The notes under the pieces: model-generated
What the model was told of the DNA's origin: nothing
Database searches by the model: none
The model's input: the letters and a program-made list of their open reading frames with translations, nothing else
Shown here: positions 50,915 to 60,605 of the stretch, in pieces
Position numbering within the stretch: position 1 is the stretch's first letter
How the letters are laid out: each line of letters begins with the position of its first letter
Made by a program: the position numbers and the translations under genes
Source: DASVNK01 sp036383895
Lineage (GTDB): Bacteria > Verrucomicrobiota > Verrucomicrobiia > Limisphaerales > SXQI01
Direction: 5' to 3'
NCBI GenBank assembly: GCA_036383895.1
Contig: DASVNK010000030.1
Location: forward strand, 170,510-234,509
DNA: 64,000 nt

Positions 50915-51565
50915 ATGTCGGATATTTTTCCAAAGTGGACGAACAGGCTGCCGGTGCTGATTCTGGTGGGCCTGGGTTTGGTCGCGACGGCTACGATTCT
51001 CGGCGTCACCTATTACTTCACGCCGAAATACACCGATGTGGGCTACCAGCCGCAGCAGCCCGTTTATTTTCCGCATTCCGTTCACGCTGACCAGCTTGGG
51101 ATTGATTGCCGTTATTGCCATCACGACGTGGAGAAGTCGTGGTATTCGAATATCCCGGGCCCGGGCGTGTGCATGAATTGCCACAACCAGGTGCTGGCGG
51201 CGGATAATCGACTGGCGCCGATCCGCGAGAGCGCGACGAACAACACGCTGGTGCCGTGGGTGCAGATCCATAAGCTGCCAGACTTCGCGTATTTCAATCA
51301 CTCGGTGCATGTGAATCGCGGCGTGAGCTGCGTGGAGTGCCATGGCGCGGTGCATAAGATGGATGAAGTGGCGCAGGCCAAGCCGCTGAGCATGAGCTTT
51401 TGCCTGGAGTGCCATCGCGACCCGGCCGCGTATATTCGTCCGCCGGAACAAGTGTTTAACCTCGATTGGCAGAGGCCGGAGAATTTTACGAAGACGCAGG
51501 GCCAGGAAATGGTCAGGCATTGGAATGTAAACCCCGCGCAGTCCTGCTCTGCTTGTCATAGATGA
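50915..51565 (+). CDS. actA: Alternative complex III subunit ActA, pentaheme cytochrome c
   Basis: 216 residues with one N-terminal membrane anchor (about 10-32). Five CxxCH motifs bind hemes c: CRYCH, CMNCH, CVECH, CLECH and CSACH, the last at the very C-terminus. Five hemes in a protein of this size is the hallmark of ActA, which takes electrons out of the quinol-oxidising complex to the periplasm. The frame ends with TGA overlapping the actB ATG (ATGA). First gene of the respiratory operon. Confidence 0.95.
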   Translation: MSDIFPKWTNRLPVLILVGLGLVATATILGVTYYFTPKYTDVGYQPQQPVYFPHSVHADQLGIDCRYCHHDVEKSWYSNIPGPGVCMNCHNQVLAADNRLAPIRESATNNTLVPWVQIHKLPDFAYFNHSVHVNRGVSCVECHGAVHKMDEVAQAKPLSMSFCLECHRDPAAYIRPPEQVFNLDWQRPENFTKTQGQEMVRHWNVNPAQSCSACHR

Positions 51566-54500
51566 AAACGATTCCTCCTCCATGCCCGCATCCTGAGACG
51601 GGCCCGAAATACTGGCGCAGCCTCGATGAAGTGGCTGAAACGCCGGAGTTTCGTGATTGGTTGGCGCGGGAGTTCCCGGCAGGCGCGAGTGAATTTGAGG
51701 ACGGAGTTTCGCGGCGGAATTTTGTAAAAATCATGGCCTCGAGCTTTGCGCTCGCGGGCGTGGGGTTGACCGGTTGCCGGCGGCCTTACGAGCATATCGT
51801 GCCGTTTTCGCGCATGCCGGAGGGCTACGTGCACGGCAACGCGAATTATTACGCGACCGCAATGCCGACGCGGACCAGCGCGATTCCGTTGGTGGTGAAG
51901 TCGCATGAAGGCCGGCCGATTAAAGTTGAGGGGAATTCGGACCACCCGGACAGCAATGGCGGCACAAACGCGTGGGCGCAGGCGTCGATTCTGAATTTGT
52001 ATGATGTGGATCGTGCGAAACGGTTCGCGCGCGGTGGCAGTACGATTTCTCGCGAAGCGGCGGTGGCGCAGCTCGCGGCGGTGGGTCAGAGGCACGCGCA
52101 AAATCAGGGCCAGGGATTGGCGTTTTTGATTGAGCCGAAGAATTCGCCTTCGCGTCAGCGGGTGCAGGAATTCATCGCGAACAAATTTCCGCAGGCGAAG
52201 TGGTTTTCGTACGATCCGGTCGATTGCGATGTGCACCAGAAAGCGGCGAGCCGCGCGACGGGACGTTCGGTTCGTCCTTACTTCAAGTTTGAGGAAGCTG
52301 CGGTCATCGTTTCGCTGGACTGCGATTTCATTGGTGCGGAAGAAGAAAACACGCGCTACATCAACGGATTTTCCAAGGGGCGTAAGATCGAGAAGCCGAC
52401 CGATAAGATGAATCGGTTGTATGTTGTGGAGCCGCTCTTGTCGCTCACCGGCATGAATTCGGACCATCGCTTGCGTGTCGCGGGCAGCCAGGTCGCGAAT
52501 GTGGCGGTGCAACTCGCGCAGGCCGTTCTGAATAACGGTCAGGCCGAAGACAAGTGGATCGCGGAATGCGCGAAGGATTTGGCGGCGAACCGCGGCAAGG
52601 TTTTGGTGGTGGCGGGGCATCGTCAGCCGCTGGCGGTGCATGTCTTGGCCTACGCGATCAACCAGGCGTTGGGCGCGATCGGCACGACGGTGTTGTTCCA
52701 TCAGGCGCCGGAACTTCGCGAGGCGAGCATTGCTGATCTGGGGATCGCGTTGAATGGCGGGCAGGTGCAGACGCTGGTGATCACGGGGGGAAATCCGGCT
52801 TACAGCGCGCCGGTGAATTTAAATTGGGCGGCGACGGTGGGGAAAGCGCAGGAAGTTGTTCGACTCGGGTATTACGAAGACGAGACTTTCAAGGGCAGCA
52901 GCCTGCATATTCCGGAAGCGCATTATCTGGAAGCGTGGAGCGATGCGCGCACGATGGATGGAACCTATGTTCCGGTGCAGCCGTTGATCGCGCCGTTGTA
53001 TGGCGGGCTTTCGGAGATTGAAGTGCTGGCGGCGATTGGTGGCGCACCGATCCAGAAGGGCCACGACATCGTTAAGGATACGTTCCGCACGCTCGCAGGC
53101 ACTCAGAGCGAGAACGATTGGAAGCAGTTTTTGCATGACGGTTTCTGGAAGGGAACCGCAGCGCAGCCGGTGAACGCGCAGGTGAGCCAGGATGTGGTGA
53201 ACCAGGCGCTGCAGGCGGGGCGTCCCGCCGCGCCGAGCGCGCAGAATTTGGAGTTGGCGCTGTTCCGCAGTTACAACGTCGATGACGGGCGTTACGCGAA
53301 CAACGGCTGGCTGCAGGAGATGCCGGATCCGGTGACGAAGATCACGTGGGAAAACGTGATCATGGTCAGCAAGAAGACCGCGAACGATTTGGGCTTCCAG
53401 GATTCGGAGTTCATGTTCGGCACGCATGAACTGCGGCAGAAGGATTATCCGCGCGGCGTTCCGACCGCGACTGTTTCGGTTGGCGGACAGCAGATTACTG
53501 CACCGATTTGGCTGACGCCTGGTTTGGCGGACAACGTTGTCGGTCTTGCGCTCGGTTATGGCCGCACTGAAGTCGGTCGCATTGGCAAGGGGCTCGATGG
53601 AAAAGGAGTTGGCGCGAATGCGTATTTGCTCCGCACAAGCGAGAATCCGTATTTCGTTCCTGGGGCGAAAGTCGCACGTGTTGCAAATGTAAAACCCGCG
53701 GAGATTTCCTGCGTCCAGCATCACTGGAACATGGAAGGCCGGCCGATCGTGCGCGAGGCCAACTACGACCAGTATGTTGCGAATCCGAATTTTGCCAAGT
53801 CGCTCGATTTAGAGTCGCCGAAGGATAGCCAGGGCAATCCAGTGGTGGCCTCGATTTACCCGAATCCGCTCGAGCGCGAGAAGAACAATCCGCGCATTCC
53901 TCATCAGTGGGGAATGTCGATTGACCTGAATTCGTGTGTGGCCTGCCAGGCGTGCGTGATCGCGTGCCAAAGCGAGAACAACATCCCGATCGTTGGCAAG
54001 GAGCAGGTGTATCGCCAGCGCGAAATGCATTGGTTGCGGATCGATCGTTACTTTGCGGGGAACATGGAAAATCCCCAGACGGCGTATCAGCCGATGCTTT
54101 GCCAGCATTGCGAAGCTGCGCCGTGTGAAAATGTATGCCCGGTAAATGCGACCGTTCACGACGAGGAAGGGTTGAACCTGATGGTTTACAACCGCTGCGT
54201 CGGCACCCGTTACTGCTCGAACAACTGCCCGTATAAGGTCCGCCGGTTTAACTTTTTCGATTACCACAAGCGCACGGCCAAGGAATTGGACGGCCCGTTC
54301 TACACCACGCCGGTTTTGAAGAAGACGGACGGCGAGTGGGACCTCAACAAGTGGGTCAAGAATCCGGATCGGCATTGGCGCGATGACGAAGAGTGGGAGC
54401 TGCTGAAGCTGGCGAAGAATCCGGAAGTCACCGTGCGCATGCGCGGCGTGATGGAGAAATGCACCTTCTGCTTGCAACGCATTGAAGCGGCGAAGATCGC

Positions 54501-54918
54501 GCAGAAAGTGAAAGCGGGCGCTTCGGACGAAGTCGCGGTGCCGGATGGAACGATCAAGACGGCGTGCCAGCAGGCTTGCCCGGCGGATGCGATTGTGTTC
54601 GGCAACACGAAAGATCCGAACAGCCGCGTTTCGAAATTGAAGGCGCTGGATCGGAATTACGCGGTGCTCGACTACTTGTATACGCGTCCGCGACTCACGT
54701 ATCTCGCGAAGGTACGCAATCCGAATAAAGCGATGCCGGATTACACCGAGTACCCGGCGACGACGGAAGAATATCGCGTTTCGATGATGGCTGATCCGAA
54801 AGGAAATCCGTTTGCACCACATGGTGCGCACGACGGTGCGCATGGAACAAATGGTCACGGTGCGGCCGTTGAGTCGCATGGCACGCATGCTCCGGCAGGG
54901 AAGGGAGGAGCGCACTAA
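51562..54918 (+). CDS. actB: Alternative complex III subunit ActB, molybdopterin-like/ferredoxin fusion
   Basis: 1118 residues. After about 45 residues comes a Tat signal (SRRNFVKIMASSFALAGVGLTGC). Residues of about 90-750 resemble molybdopterin oxidoreductases but should not bind molybdenum, as in other ActB proteins. From about 780 on lies a ferredoxin-type domain with Cys clusters CVACQACVIACQ, CQHCEAAPCENVCP, CSNNCPYKVRRFN and a late CTFC...CQQACP set, for four Fe-S clusters. It forms the electron relay of the complex. It overlaps actA by four bases, and its stop shares a base with the actC ATG (TAATG). Confidence 0.95.
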   Translation: MKTIPPPCPHPETGPKYWRSLDEVAETPEFRDWLAREFPAGASEFEDGVSRRNFVKIMASSFALAGVGLTGCRRPYEHIVPFSRMPEGYVHGNANYYATAMPTRTSAIPLVVKSHEGRPIKVEGNSDHPDSNGGTNAWAQASILNLYDVDRAKRFARGGSTISREAAVAQLAAVGQRHAQNQGQGLAFLIEPKNSPSRQRVQEFIANKFPQAKWFSYDPVDCDVHQKAASRATGRSVRPYFKFEEAAVIVSLDCDFIGAEEENTRYINGFSKGRKIEKPTDKMNRLYVVEPLLSLTGMNSDHRLRVAGSQVANVAVQLAQAVLNNGQAEDKWIAECAKDLAANRGKVLVVAGHRQPLAVHVLAYAINQALGAIGTTVLFHQAPELREASIADLGIALNGGQVQTLVITGGNPAYSAPVNLNWAATVGKAQEVVRLGYYEDETFKGSSLHIPEAHYLEAWSDARTMDGTYVPVQPLIAPLYGGLSEIEVLAAIGGAPIQKGHDIVKDTFRTLAGTQSENDWKQFLHDGFWKGTAAQPVNAQVSQDVVNQALQAGRPAAPSAQNLELALFRSYNVDDGRYANNGWLQEMPDPVTKITWENVIMVSKKTANDLGFQDSEFMFGTHELRQKDYPRGVPTATVSVGGQQITAPIWLTPGLADNVVGLALGYGRTEVGRIGKGLDGKGVGANAYLLRTSENPYFVPGAKVARVANVKPAEISCVQHHWNMEGRPIVREANYDQYVANPNFAKSLDLESPKDSQGNPVVASIYPNPLEREKNNPRIPHQWGMSIDLNSCVACQACVIACQSENNIPIVGKEQVYRQREMHWLRIDRYFAGNMENPQTAYQPMLCQHCEAAPCENVCPVNATVHDEEGLNLMVYNRCVGTRYCSNNCPYKVRRFNFFDYHKRTAKELDGPFYTTPVLKKTDGEWDLNKWVKNPDRHWRDDEEWELLKLAKNPEVTVRMRGVMEKCTFCLQRIEAAKIAQKVKAGASDEVAVPDGTIKTACQQACPADAIVFGNTKDPNSRVSKLKALDRNYAVLDYLYTRPRLTYLAKVRNPNKAMPDYTEYPATTEEYRVSMMADPKGNPFAPHGAHDGAHGTNGHGAAVESHGTHAPAGKGGAH

Positions 54919-56348
54919 TGGGCCATTCAGTTTCAGCAGTGACAACGATTCCTGTGGCGGCAGCGCCGGTGGAACTCGAGAGAGAGCCACTAGTTGCAAA
55001 TCGCCGATCGATCGGTTGGATTTCTGACCAGATCGCGGCGGTTGCGGAGGGGAAGACTCCTTGGTGGTGGTGGTTCGCGTTTATTCCGAGCGTTCTGTTG
55101 CTCATCACCTGCTTTACCCTTATCGCGTATCTCATTTCTGCGGGCACTGGTGTTTGGGGGTTGACCCATCCGGTGATGTGGGGCTGGGCGATTATCAATT
55201 TCGTTTGGTGGATCGGTATCGGTCACGCAGGCACGCTGATCTCGGCGATTTTGTTTTTGCTGCGGCAGAAATGGCGCACTGGTGTGAATCGCGCGGCGGA
55301 AGCGATGACTATTTTCGCGGTTATGTGCGCGGGTATTTACCCGCTCATTCACGTCGGGCGCGTGTGGCTCGGTTGGTGGTTGTTCCCAATTCCGGTGTCG
55401 CAAGGCATCTGGCCGCAATTCCGTTCGCCACTCATGTGGGACGTGTTCGCGGTATCGACTTATTTCACCGTGTCGCTGTTGTTTTGGTACATGGGCTTGA
55501 TTCCCGACCTAGCGGTGATGCGCGACCGTGCGAAGACTAAAATTCGTAAGTTCGCTTACGGTTTGTTCGCGCTCGGTTGGACGGGGTCGAACCGTCACTG
55601 GAGCAATTACGAGAAAGCATATTTGATTCTGGCCGGTCTCTCGACGCCGCTGGTGTTGTCCGTGCACTCGATCGTGTCGCTGGACTTCGCGGTGTCGCAG
55701 TTGCCTGGCTGGCACACGACGATTTTCCCACCTTACTTCGTTGCTGGCGCGGTGTTCTCCGGGTTCGGCATGGTGCTCACACTGCTCATTCCGCTGCGGA
55801 CGGTTTGTGGATTGCAGGATTTGATTACCGAGCGGCATATCGACTTGATGTGCAAAGTGACTCTCGCGACCGGCACGATTGTTGGTTACGCCTACGCGAT
55901 GGAATTTTTCATCGCCTGGTATAGCGGCAATCCTTACGAACGCTTCGCCTTCGTGAACCGCGCGTTCGGTCCTTACGGTTGGGGCTATTGGTGGATGATC
56001 TCGTGCAATGTCATCACGCCGCAGTTTTTCTGGTTCCGGTCGATTCGGCGCAATGTGCTGATTGTTTGGATTCTCTCGATCTTTGTGAACATCGGCATGT
56101 GGTTCGAACGATTCGTCATCGTCATGACGTTGCATCGCGATTTTCTGCCTTCGAGCTGGGGCTTCTACGCGCCGACCTGGGTAGATATCTGGACTTACAT
56201 TGGGACGTTCGGATTGTTCTTCACGATGTTCCTGTTGTTCATGAGATTTTTGCCGATCATCGCGATTGCTGAAGTGAAAGCGATCACGCCTCAGGCTGAT
56301 CCGCATCATCCGCTCGGCGGCGCGAGCAAAGTTGGAGGGCACCACTAA
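54918..56348 (+). CDS. actC: Alternative complex III subunit ActC, NrfD-like membrane protein
   Basis: 476 residues, ten predicted membrane helices in the NrfD/PsrC pattern. Landmarks include PVMWGWAIINFVWWIGIGHAGTLISAILFLL, with the His/Gly quinol region, and SIVSLDFAVSQLPGWHTTIFPPYFVAGAVFSG further on. ActC and ActF bind quinol on the membrane side and may form proton paths. The start overlaps the actB stop and the stop overlaps actD (TAATG). Confidence 0.95.
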   Translation: MGHSVSAVTTIPVAAAPVELEREPLVANRRSIGWISDQIAAVAEGKTPWWWWFAFIPSVLLLITCFTLIAYLISAGTGVWGLTHPVMWGWAIINFVWWIGIGHAGTLISAILFLLRQKWRTGVNRAAEAMTIFAVMCAGIYPLIHVGRVWLGWWLFPIPVSQGIWPQFRSPLMWDVFAVSTYFTVSLLFWYMGLIPDLAVMRDRAKTKIRKFAYGLFALGWTGSNRHWSNYEKAYLILAGLSTPLVLSVHSIVSLDFAVSQLPGWHTTIFPPYFVAGAVFSGFGMVLTLLIPLRTVCGLQDLITERHIDLMCKVTLATGTIVGYAYAMEFFIAWYSGNPYERFAFVNRAFGPYGWGYWWMISCNVITPQFFWFRSIRRNVLIVWILSIFVNIGMWFERFVIVMTLHRDFLPSSWGFYAPTWVDIWTYIGTFGLFFTMFLLFMRFLPIIAIAEVKAITPQADPHHPLGGASKVGGHH

Positions 56349-56893
56349 TGGCAGCTTCCACAACGACCATCCCCTACGGAGTCATCGCGGAATTTGAAAC
56401 GCCCGCGGAAATCATGCACGCAGCTGAGAGAGTGCGCGATGCAGGATTCCGCCGCTGGGATGTTTTCACGCCGTATCCGATTCACGGAATGGATGACGCG
56501 ATGGGTCTGAAGAACTCGAAGGTCGGTTACATTTCCTTCACTGGCGCGGTGCTCGGCTACACGACGGGCATGTTGATGATTTGGTTCCTGAACGCGGTGG
56601 ACTATCCGATCATTGTCGGTGGTAAGCCGATGTTCAGTCCGTTCGGCGCGTTCCCGCCCTCTTACGAACTGACGATTTTGTTCGGTGCGTTCGGCGCGCT
56701 CGGCGGGATGTTGTTCCTGAACAAACTGCCGCGTTTGCATCATCCGCTTTTGAAACACACGCGATTTGCGCTCGCCTCGCACGACCGTTATTTCCTGGTG
56801 ATCGAAACGAGCGACCCGAAATACTCTGACACTGAAACCCGCAAGCTGCTGGAAGGCGCCGGCAGCAAGCACATCGAATTGGTGGCGGAGTGA
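56348..56893 (+). CDS. actD: Alternative complex III subunit ActD (DUF3341)
   Basis: 181 residues with two membrane helices (about 55-85, 102-125). The N-terminal cytoplasmic part begins YGVIAEFETPAEIMHAAERVRDAGFRRWDVFTPYPIHGMDDAMGL, the DUF3341 signature. The end after LPRLHHPLL is a periplasmic or cytoplasmic beta segment (VIETSDPKYSDTET). ActD is a structural subunit beside ActC. Its TGA overlaps the GTG start of actE. Confidence 0.93.
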   Translation: MAASTTTIPYGVIAEFETPAEIMHAAERVRDAGFRRWDVFTPYPIHGMDDAMGLKNSKVGYISFTGAVLGYTTGMLMIWFLNAVDYPIIVGGKPMFSPFGAFPPSYELTILFGAFGALGGMLFLNKLPRLHHPLLKHTRFALASHDRYFLVIETSDPKYSDTETRKLLEGAGSKHIELVAE

Positions 56894-57519
56894 GATATTT
56901 CCTGTTGGCATTTTTTATCGCAGTAGCACTGGTAGTCGGCATCGCCGGTTCGCGGGGCAAGCTCTCGCGCAAGCCGCCGATCGAAGTGATTCCAGACATG
57001 GATCGGCAGCCGAAGATTCGTCCGCAAACGCCGAGTTCGTTCTTCGCTGATGGCCGCGCATCGCGATTGCCGGTCGAAGGAACCGTTGCCCGCGGCGCAC
57101 ACTTCCTGGACGCGCCGATCAATACCGGTCTCGTCACCGGCACAACGAATTTCGTTGCAGAAAATCAATTGAAGGTAACGCCGCAAGTCATGGCTCGCGG
57201 GCAAAACCGCTACGCGATCTACTGCACGCCTTGCCATGGCGCGCTTGGTGATGGCAATGGAATCACCAAGAGTTTTGGAATGGCGGTGGTGGCGAATCTG
57301 CACGATCCGCGCATTGTGGGACTGGGTGATGGCGAACTGTTTTACGTGATTACCAACGGCCGCAATTTGATGGGTCCATACGCGTCGCAAATCCCGGTGG
57401 AAGATCGCTGGGCGATTGTTGCTTACGTGCGCGCGTTGCAACTGGCTGCGCTCGGCTCGCAGGAAGACCTCGGCACGGGTGGAACCACAGGCGGCCAAAG
57501 GACCGCGGCCGCACAATAA
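56890..57519 (+). CDS. actE: Alternative complex III subunit ActE, monoheme cytochrome c
   Basis: 209 residues starting at a GTG (56890) overlapping the actD stop. A short hydrophobic leader is followed by PPIEVIPDMDRQPKIRPQ, a segment typical of ActE. The heme c site is CTPCHG near residue 115, with a probable Met ligand in NLMGPYASQIP. It sits on the periplasmic side, passing electrons from the ActA/ActB core to a soluble acceptor or oxidase. The stop is one base before the actF start. Confidence 0.93.
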   Translation: MRYFLLAFFIAVALVVGIAGSRGKLSRKPPIEVIPDMDRQPKIRPQTPSSFFADGRASRLPVEGTVARGAHFLDAPINTGLVTGTTNFVAENQLKVTPQVMARGQNRYAIYCTPCHGALGDGNGITKSFGMAVVANLHDPRIVGLGDGELFYVITNGRNLMGPYASQIPVEDRWAIVAYVRALQLAALGSQEDLGTGGTTGGQRTAAAQ

Positions 57520-57520
57520 T

Positions 57521-58753
57521 ATGGCTTCGCACACGACAACAACGGAACACGACGCGCCGCTCGATCTTTCGAAGTGGCGGAAAGTGCCGATGATCCTGCT
57601 CGCAGTCGGCGGAATCATCACGCTGATTGGCGCGTTTACATCCACGAAGCAATTTGCTTTCTCCTGGCTGACCACGTTCATGTTCTACCTGAGCTTGATG
57701 CTGGGCGGCTTGTTCCTGGTGATCGTGCATCATTTGTTCGATGCGAATTGGTCCGTGCCGATCCGTCGCATCAACGAAAACCTTGCGTGCCTCGCGCCGG
57801 TCTTTGCGGTTCTGTTCATTCCGCTGGCGATTTTGCGGAAAGATATTTGGAAGTGGATGACGATCGATCCGCATCACGATCACGCTTTGCACTCGAAGCA
57901 TGCGTTGCTGAATGAAACGGGGTTTTTCATTGTTGCGATCGGATGTTTCGTGGTTTGGACCGTTGTTTCCTACGCCTTGCGCGGGCAATCACTCGCGCAG
58001 GATCGCACCGGTTCGGCAACCCACACCAAACGCATGCGCGTGATTGCATCGCTGGGCGTGGTGCTGTTCGCGCTCTCGCTGACGATGGGCGCGATCATGT
58101 GGATCAAAGCGCTGCATCATCAATGGTTCTCGACGATGTTCGGCGTCTGGTATTTCGCGGGCAGCGTCTGGTTGACGCTCTCGACGGTGTATCTGATCAC
58201 GATGTGCCTGAAGCGCATGGGACCGCTGCGCGAAGTTGTAGGGAAGACGCAGTTCTATTTCCTCGGTTCGCTCATGTTTGCGTTCACCGTCTTCTACGCC
58301 TACGTGACCTTCTCGCAGTATTTCATCATCTGGAACGCCAACATTCCCGAAGAAACGTTTTGGTACGTGCTGCGCGAGAAGGGGAGCTGGTACTGGCTCA
58401 GCCAGGTCATCATCTTCGGCCACTTCTTTATTCCGTTCCTGATGCTGTTGCGCATCGACGTGAAGAATCTGTTCTGGTGGATGATCCCGATCGTGATCTG
58501 GGCCTGGATCATGCATTACTGCGATATGCAGTTTAACATCATGCCGGCGTATCATACGGAGAACTTCGCGCCGCATTGGCTTGATATTGGCACGATGATG
58601 TTCTTCGGCGGCTTGCTCTCGCTGCTTTGGATTCGCTCCTATTTTAAATATCCGCCGTTCCCGCAAAAAGATCCGCGCATGGCAGAAACGCTGGGCGTGT
58701 ATATCGAGCCGGTCTCGGCCACGCGCGCGGGCGGCCAAACTCAACCTGCATAA
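57521..58753 (+). CDS. actF: Alternative complex III subunit ActF, NrfD-like membrane protein
   Basis: 410 residues from the ATG at 57521; the longer frame upstream is the actE shadow. About ten membrane helices. It resembles ActC but is shorter: LMLGGLFLVIVHHLFDANWSVPIRRINE is a characteristic ActF segment, with IMHYCDMQFNIMPAYHTENF near the end. Together with ActC it builds the membrane part. The next gene starts after AAGGAG, nine bases downstream. Confidence 0.93.
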   Translation: MASHTTTTEHDAPLDLSKWRKVPMILLAVGGIITLIGAFTSTKQFAFSWLTTFMFYLSLMLGGLFLVIVHHLFDANWSVPIRRINENLACLAPVFAVLFIPLAILRKDIWKWMTIDPHHDHALHSKHALLNETGFFIVAIGCFVVWTVVSYALRGQSLAQDRTGSATHTKRMRVIASLGVVLFALSLTMGAIMWIKALHHQWFSTMFGVWYFAGSVWLTLSTVYLITMCLKRMGPLREVVGKTQFYFLGSLMFAFTVFYAYVTFSQYFIIWNANIPEETFWYVLREKGSWYWLSQVIIFGHFFIPFLMLLRIDVKNLFWWMIPIVIWAWIMHYCDMQFNIMPAYHTENFAPHWLDIGTMMFFGGLLSLLWIRSYFKYPPFPQKDPRMAETLGVYIEPVSATRAGGQTQPA

Positions 58754-58762
58754 AGGAGAACG

Positions 58763-59137
58763 ATGGCGACATACGGCACATACAATACTCCAGGTGGGTT
58801 CAAGCTGACGATTTACGGAATCGCGATCGCGATGCTATTCTTCGCGCTGTTTTACTTCACGCGAAATGCGTATCGCGAAGATTACATCGCGCGCCCCGGT
58901 GCGAAGGAACGCGCGGCGGAGCGGCTCAAAGCGCGAAACGAAATTCGCGAGAAGACCACGGTCGCGTTAAATAGCGGCGGCGTGATTGACACAAACAAAG
59001 GCCTCATGCGCATCCCGATCGCGCGCGCAATGGAGATGACCGTGAAGGGTTACGAAAATCCGGCCGGGTTGCGTTCCAACCTGGTCGAGCGCGCGCAAAA
59101 AGCCGCCGCGCCTGCCCCGCAGCCGAGTTTTGAATAG
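58763..59137 (+). CDS. Small membrane-anchored subunit of the respiratory cluster
   Basis: 124 residues with an AAGGAG ribosome site. A membrane helix at about 14-34 (LTIYGIAIAMLFFALFYF) is followed by a basic, helical region and by GLMRIPIARAMEMTVKGYENPAGLR, a phrase also seen near the C-termini of cytochrome or SCO-related small proteins in similar operons. It carries no heme motif. Candidate roles are an ActG-like or CcoQ-like assembly or linker subunit. The gene sits between actF and the CcoN-like gene with gaps of about 10 bp. Confidence 0.7.
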   Translation: MATYGTYNTPGGFKLTIYGIAIAMLFFALFYFTRNAYREDYIARPGAKERAAERLKARNEIREKTTVALNSGGVIDTNKGLMRIPIARAMEMTVKGYENPAGLRSNLVERAQKAAAPAPQPSFE

Positions 59138-59147
59138 CGAGTTATAA

Positions 59148-60605
59148 ATGACCGCCCACACGACAGAAGTAAGAGCAGAGCGCCCCGCGAAAACGGTGGT
59201 TTATCCGCCGCCGCAGGAGATCGATTACTCCTGCCGCAAGCCGTTGCTGCTCCTTTTTACCGCGAGCGTGGCGTGGCTCATCGTGAGCCTTCTCTTCGGC
59301 ATCCTGGCTGCGGTGAAAATGCACGCACCTGGAATGTTGGCCGATGTCGCCGCGCTCACTTACGGACGCGTCGCCGCAATTTCCTCCAGCACTCTTCTCT
59401 ACGGATTTCTTTCGCAGGCCGGCATCGCCATTGCCCTCTGGCTATTCGCGCGCAACGGCAAAACGTTCCTGGTGCTGCCGAATGCGGGGATCGGTGGTGC
59501 GATCCTTTGGAACATCGCCGTTCTGGCGGGCGTCCTCGGAATTATGCGCGGTGGAATGAACCATTTCCCAGCGTATGAAATGCCGTACGAGATCACTCCC
59601 GTGTTCCTCGTTGCTTTCTTGATCCTCGGTTTGAGCGGGCTGCTCACCTTCGTAGCTCGGACCGAACGGGAAGTTTACCCATCTCTCTGGTTTTTGTTCA
59701 CCGCTTTTTTCGTGTTCCCGTGGATCATGACCGTCGCTTACACGCTGCTCGGTCGTTACGACGTGCGCGGGATTTTCGAACCGATCGTTTCGACCTGGTT
59801 CGCGAATCAATTCGTCATGCTCTGGCTCGCGCCAATTGCGCTCGCCGTAATTTTCTATCTCCTCCCGAAACTAAGCGGTCAGCCGCTTTACAGCCGTCCG
59901 CTCGCGATTTTTGGATTCTGGTTATATCTGCTCGGCGCCACCGCCTCCGGTTTCCAAAACTACTGGGCGTTGCCCGGTTGGATGCCCACCTTGAGCGCAA
60001 CCGTAAATGCACTGCTGGCGATTCCGGTCCTCGCGATTGTCTACAATTGGGTGAAAACCTCATGGAAACACAACCGAGCCAGGAGAGCCAAGGACCCCGC
60101 TAACAAGTATCTCGTTTTCTCCGCGTGGGCCTTCGTGATCGGCGGAATCCTCGGTGTGATCTTGTCGTGCCCCGCGTTCGACCGCGTCATTGGAATGACT
60201 GTCTTTGTGCAAGGCTCCGCGATGTGGACGCTCTATGCGTTCATAGGCATGGCCTTTTTCGCGGCGATTTATCACATCGTGCCGCGCCTCACCGAAATCG
60301 ATTGGCCGCGCACGAACAAAGTGCATTTCGCGCTGAGCGTCGCGGGAATTGTGCTGGTGACTGGTGCCTTGTTGCTTGGCGGTATTGTCCAAGGCTCGGC
60401 GATCAATGATCTCAATATTCCGTTTGCAACGAATGCGGCGGCGAAAGGCGTTTCCAATCGCGTCGTGCCGTTCATCGGGATAAGCACGATCGGTTTGATT
60501 TTGCTATTGATCGCGCAATTCGCGCTGCTGGCAAATCTCGCGACCATGATGAAGGCGTATTGCTACCGGTGCTGCGGCATCGGTTCCAGGGAGGTGGCTC
60601 GATGA
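59148..60605 (+). CDS. CcoN-like cbb3 oxidase subunit I lacking all heme and copper ligands
   Basis: 485 residues and about 12 membrane helices. It aligns over the full length with CcoN, the catalytic subunit of cbb3 oxidases (LTYGRV, ALPGW, AIYHIVPRL all align). Yet every metal ligand is changed. The low-spin heme His in FGRLRxLH is Ser (TYGRVAAIS). The CuB His in WYGHN is Asn (WFANQ). The HH pair before YTALPDW is Gly-Phe (SGFQNYWALPGW). GHVH of the heme pair is GSAM. The only remaining histidines are outside these positions. It should bind neither heme b, heme b3 nor CuB, so it cannot reduce oxygen. CcoO and a CcoP-like cytochrome follow directly. Alternative identity: a structural or proton-translocating paralogue. 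Confidence 0.88.
   Translation: MTAHTTEVRAERPAKTVVYPPPQEIDYSCRKPLLLLFTASVAWLIVSLLFGILAAVKMHAPGMLADVAALTYGRVAAISSSTLLYGFLSQAGIAIALWLFARNGKTFLVLPNAGIGGAILWNIAVLAGVLGIMRGGMNHFPAYEMPYEITPVFLVAFLILGLSGLLTFVARTEREVYPSLWFLFTAFFVFPWIMTVAYTLLGRYDVRGIFEPIVSTWFANQFVMLWLAPIALAVIFYLLPKLSGQPLYSRPLAIFGFWLYLLGATASGFQNYWALPGWMPTLSATVNALLAIPVLAIVYNWVKTSWKHNRARRAKDPANKYLVFSAWAFVIGGILGVILSCPAFDRVIGMTVFVQGSAMWTLYAFIGMAFFAAIYHIVPRLTEIDWPRTNKVHFALSVAGIVLVTGALLLGGIVQGSAINDLNIPFATNAAAKGVSNRVVPFIGISTIGLILLLIAQFALLANLATMMKAYCYRCCGIGSREVAR

Noticed and set aside
59148..60605. Ordinary cbb3 oxidase catalytic subunit
   Set aside because: All six metal-ligand histidines are missing, so the usual ccoN label would mislead.
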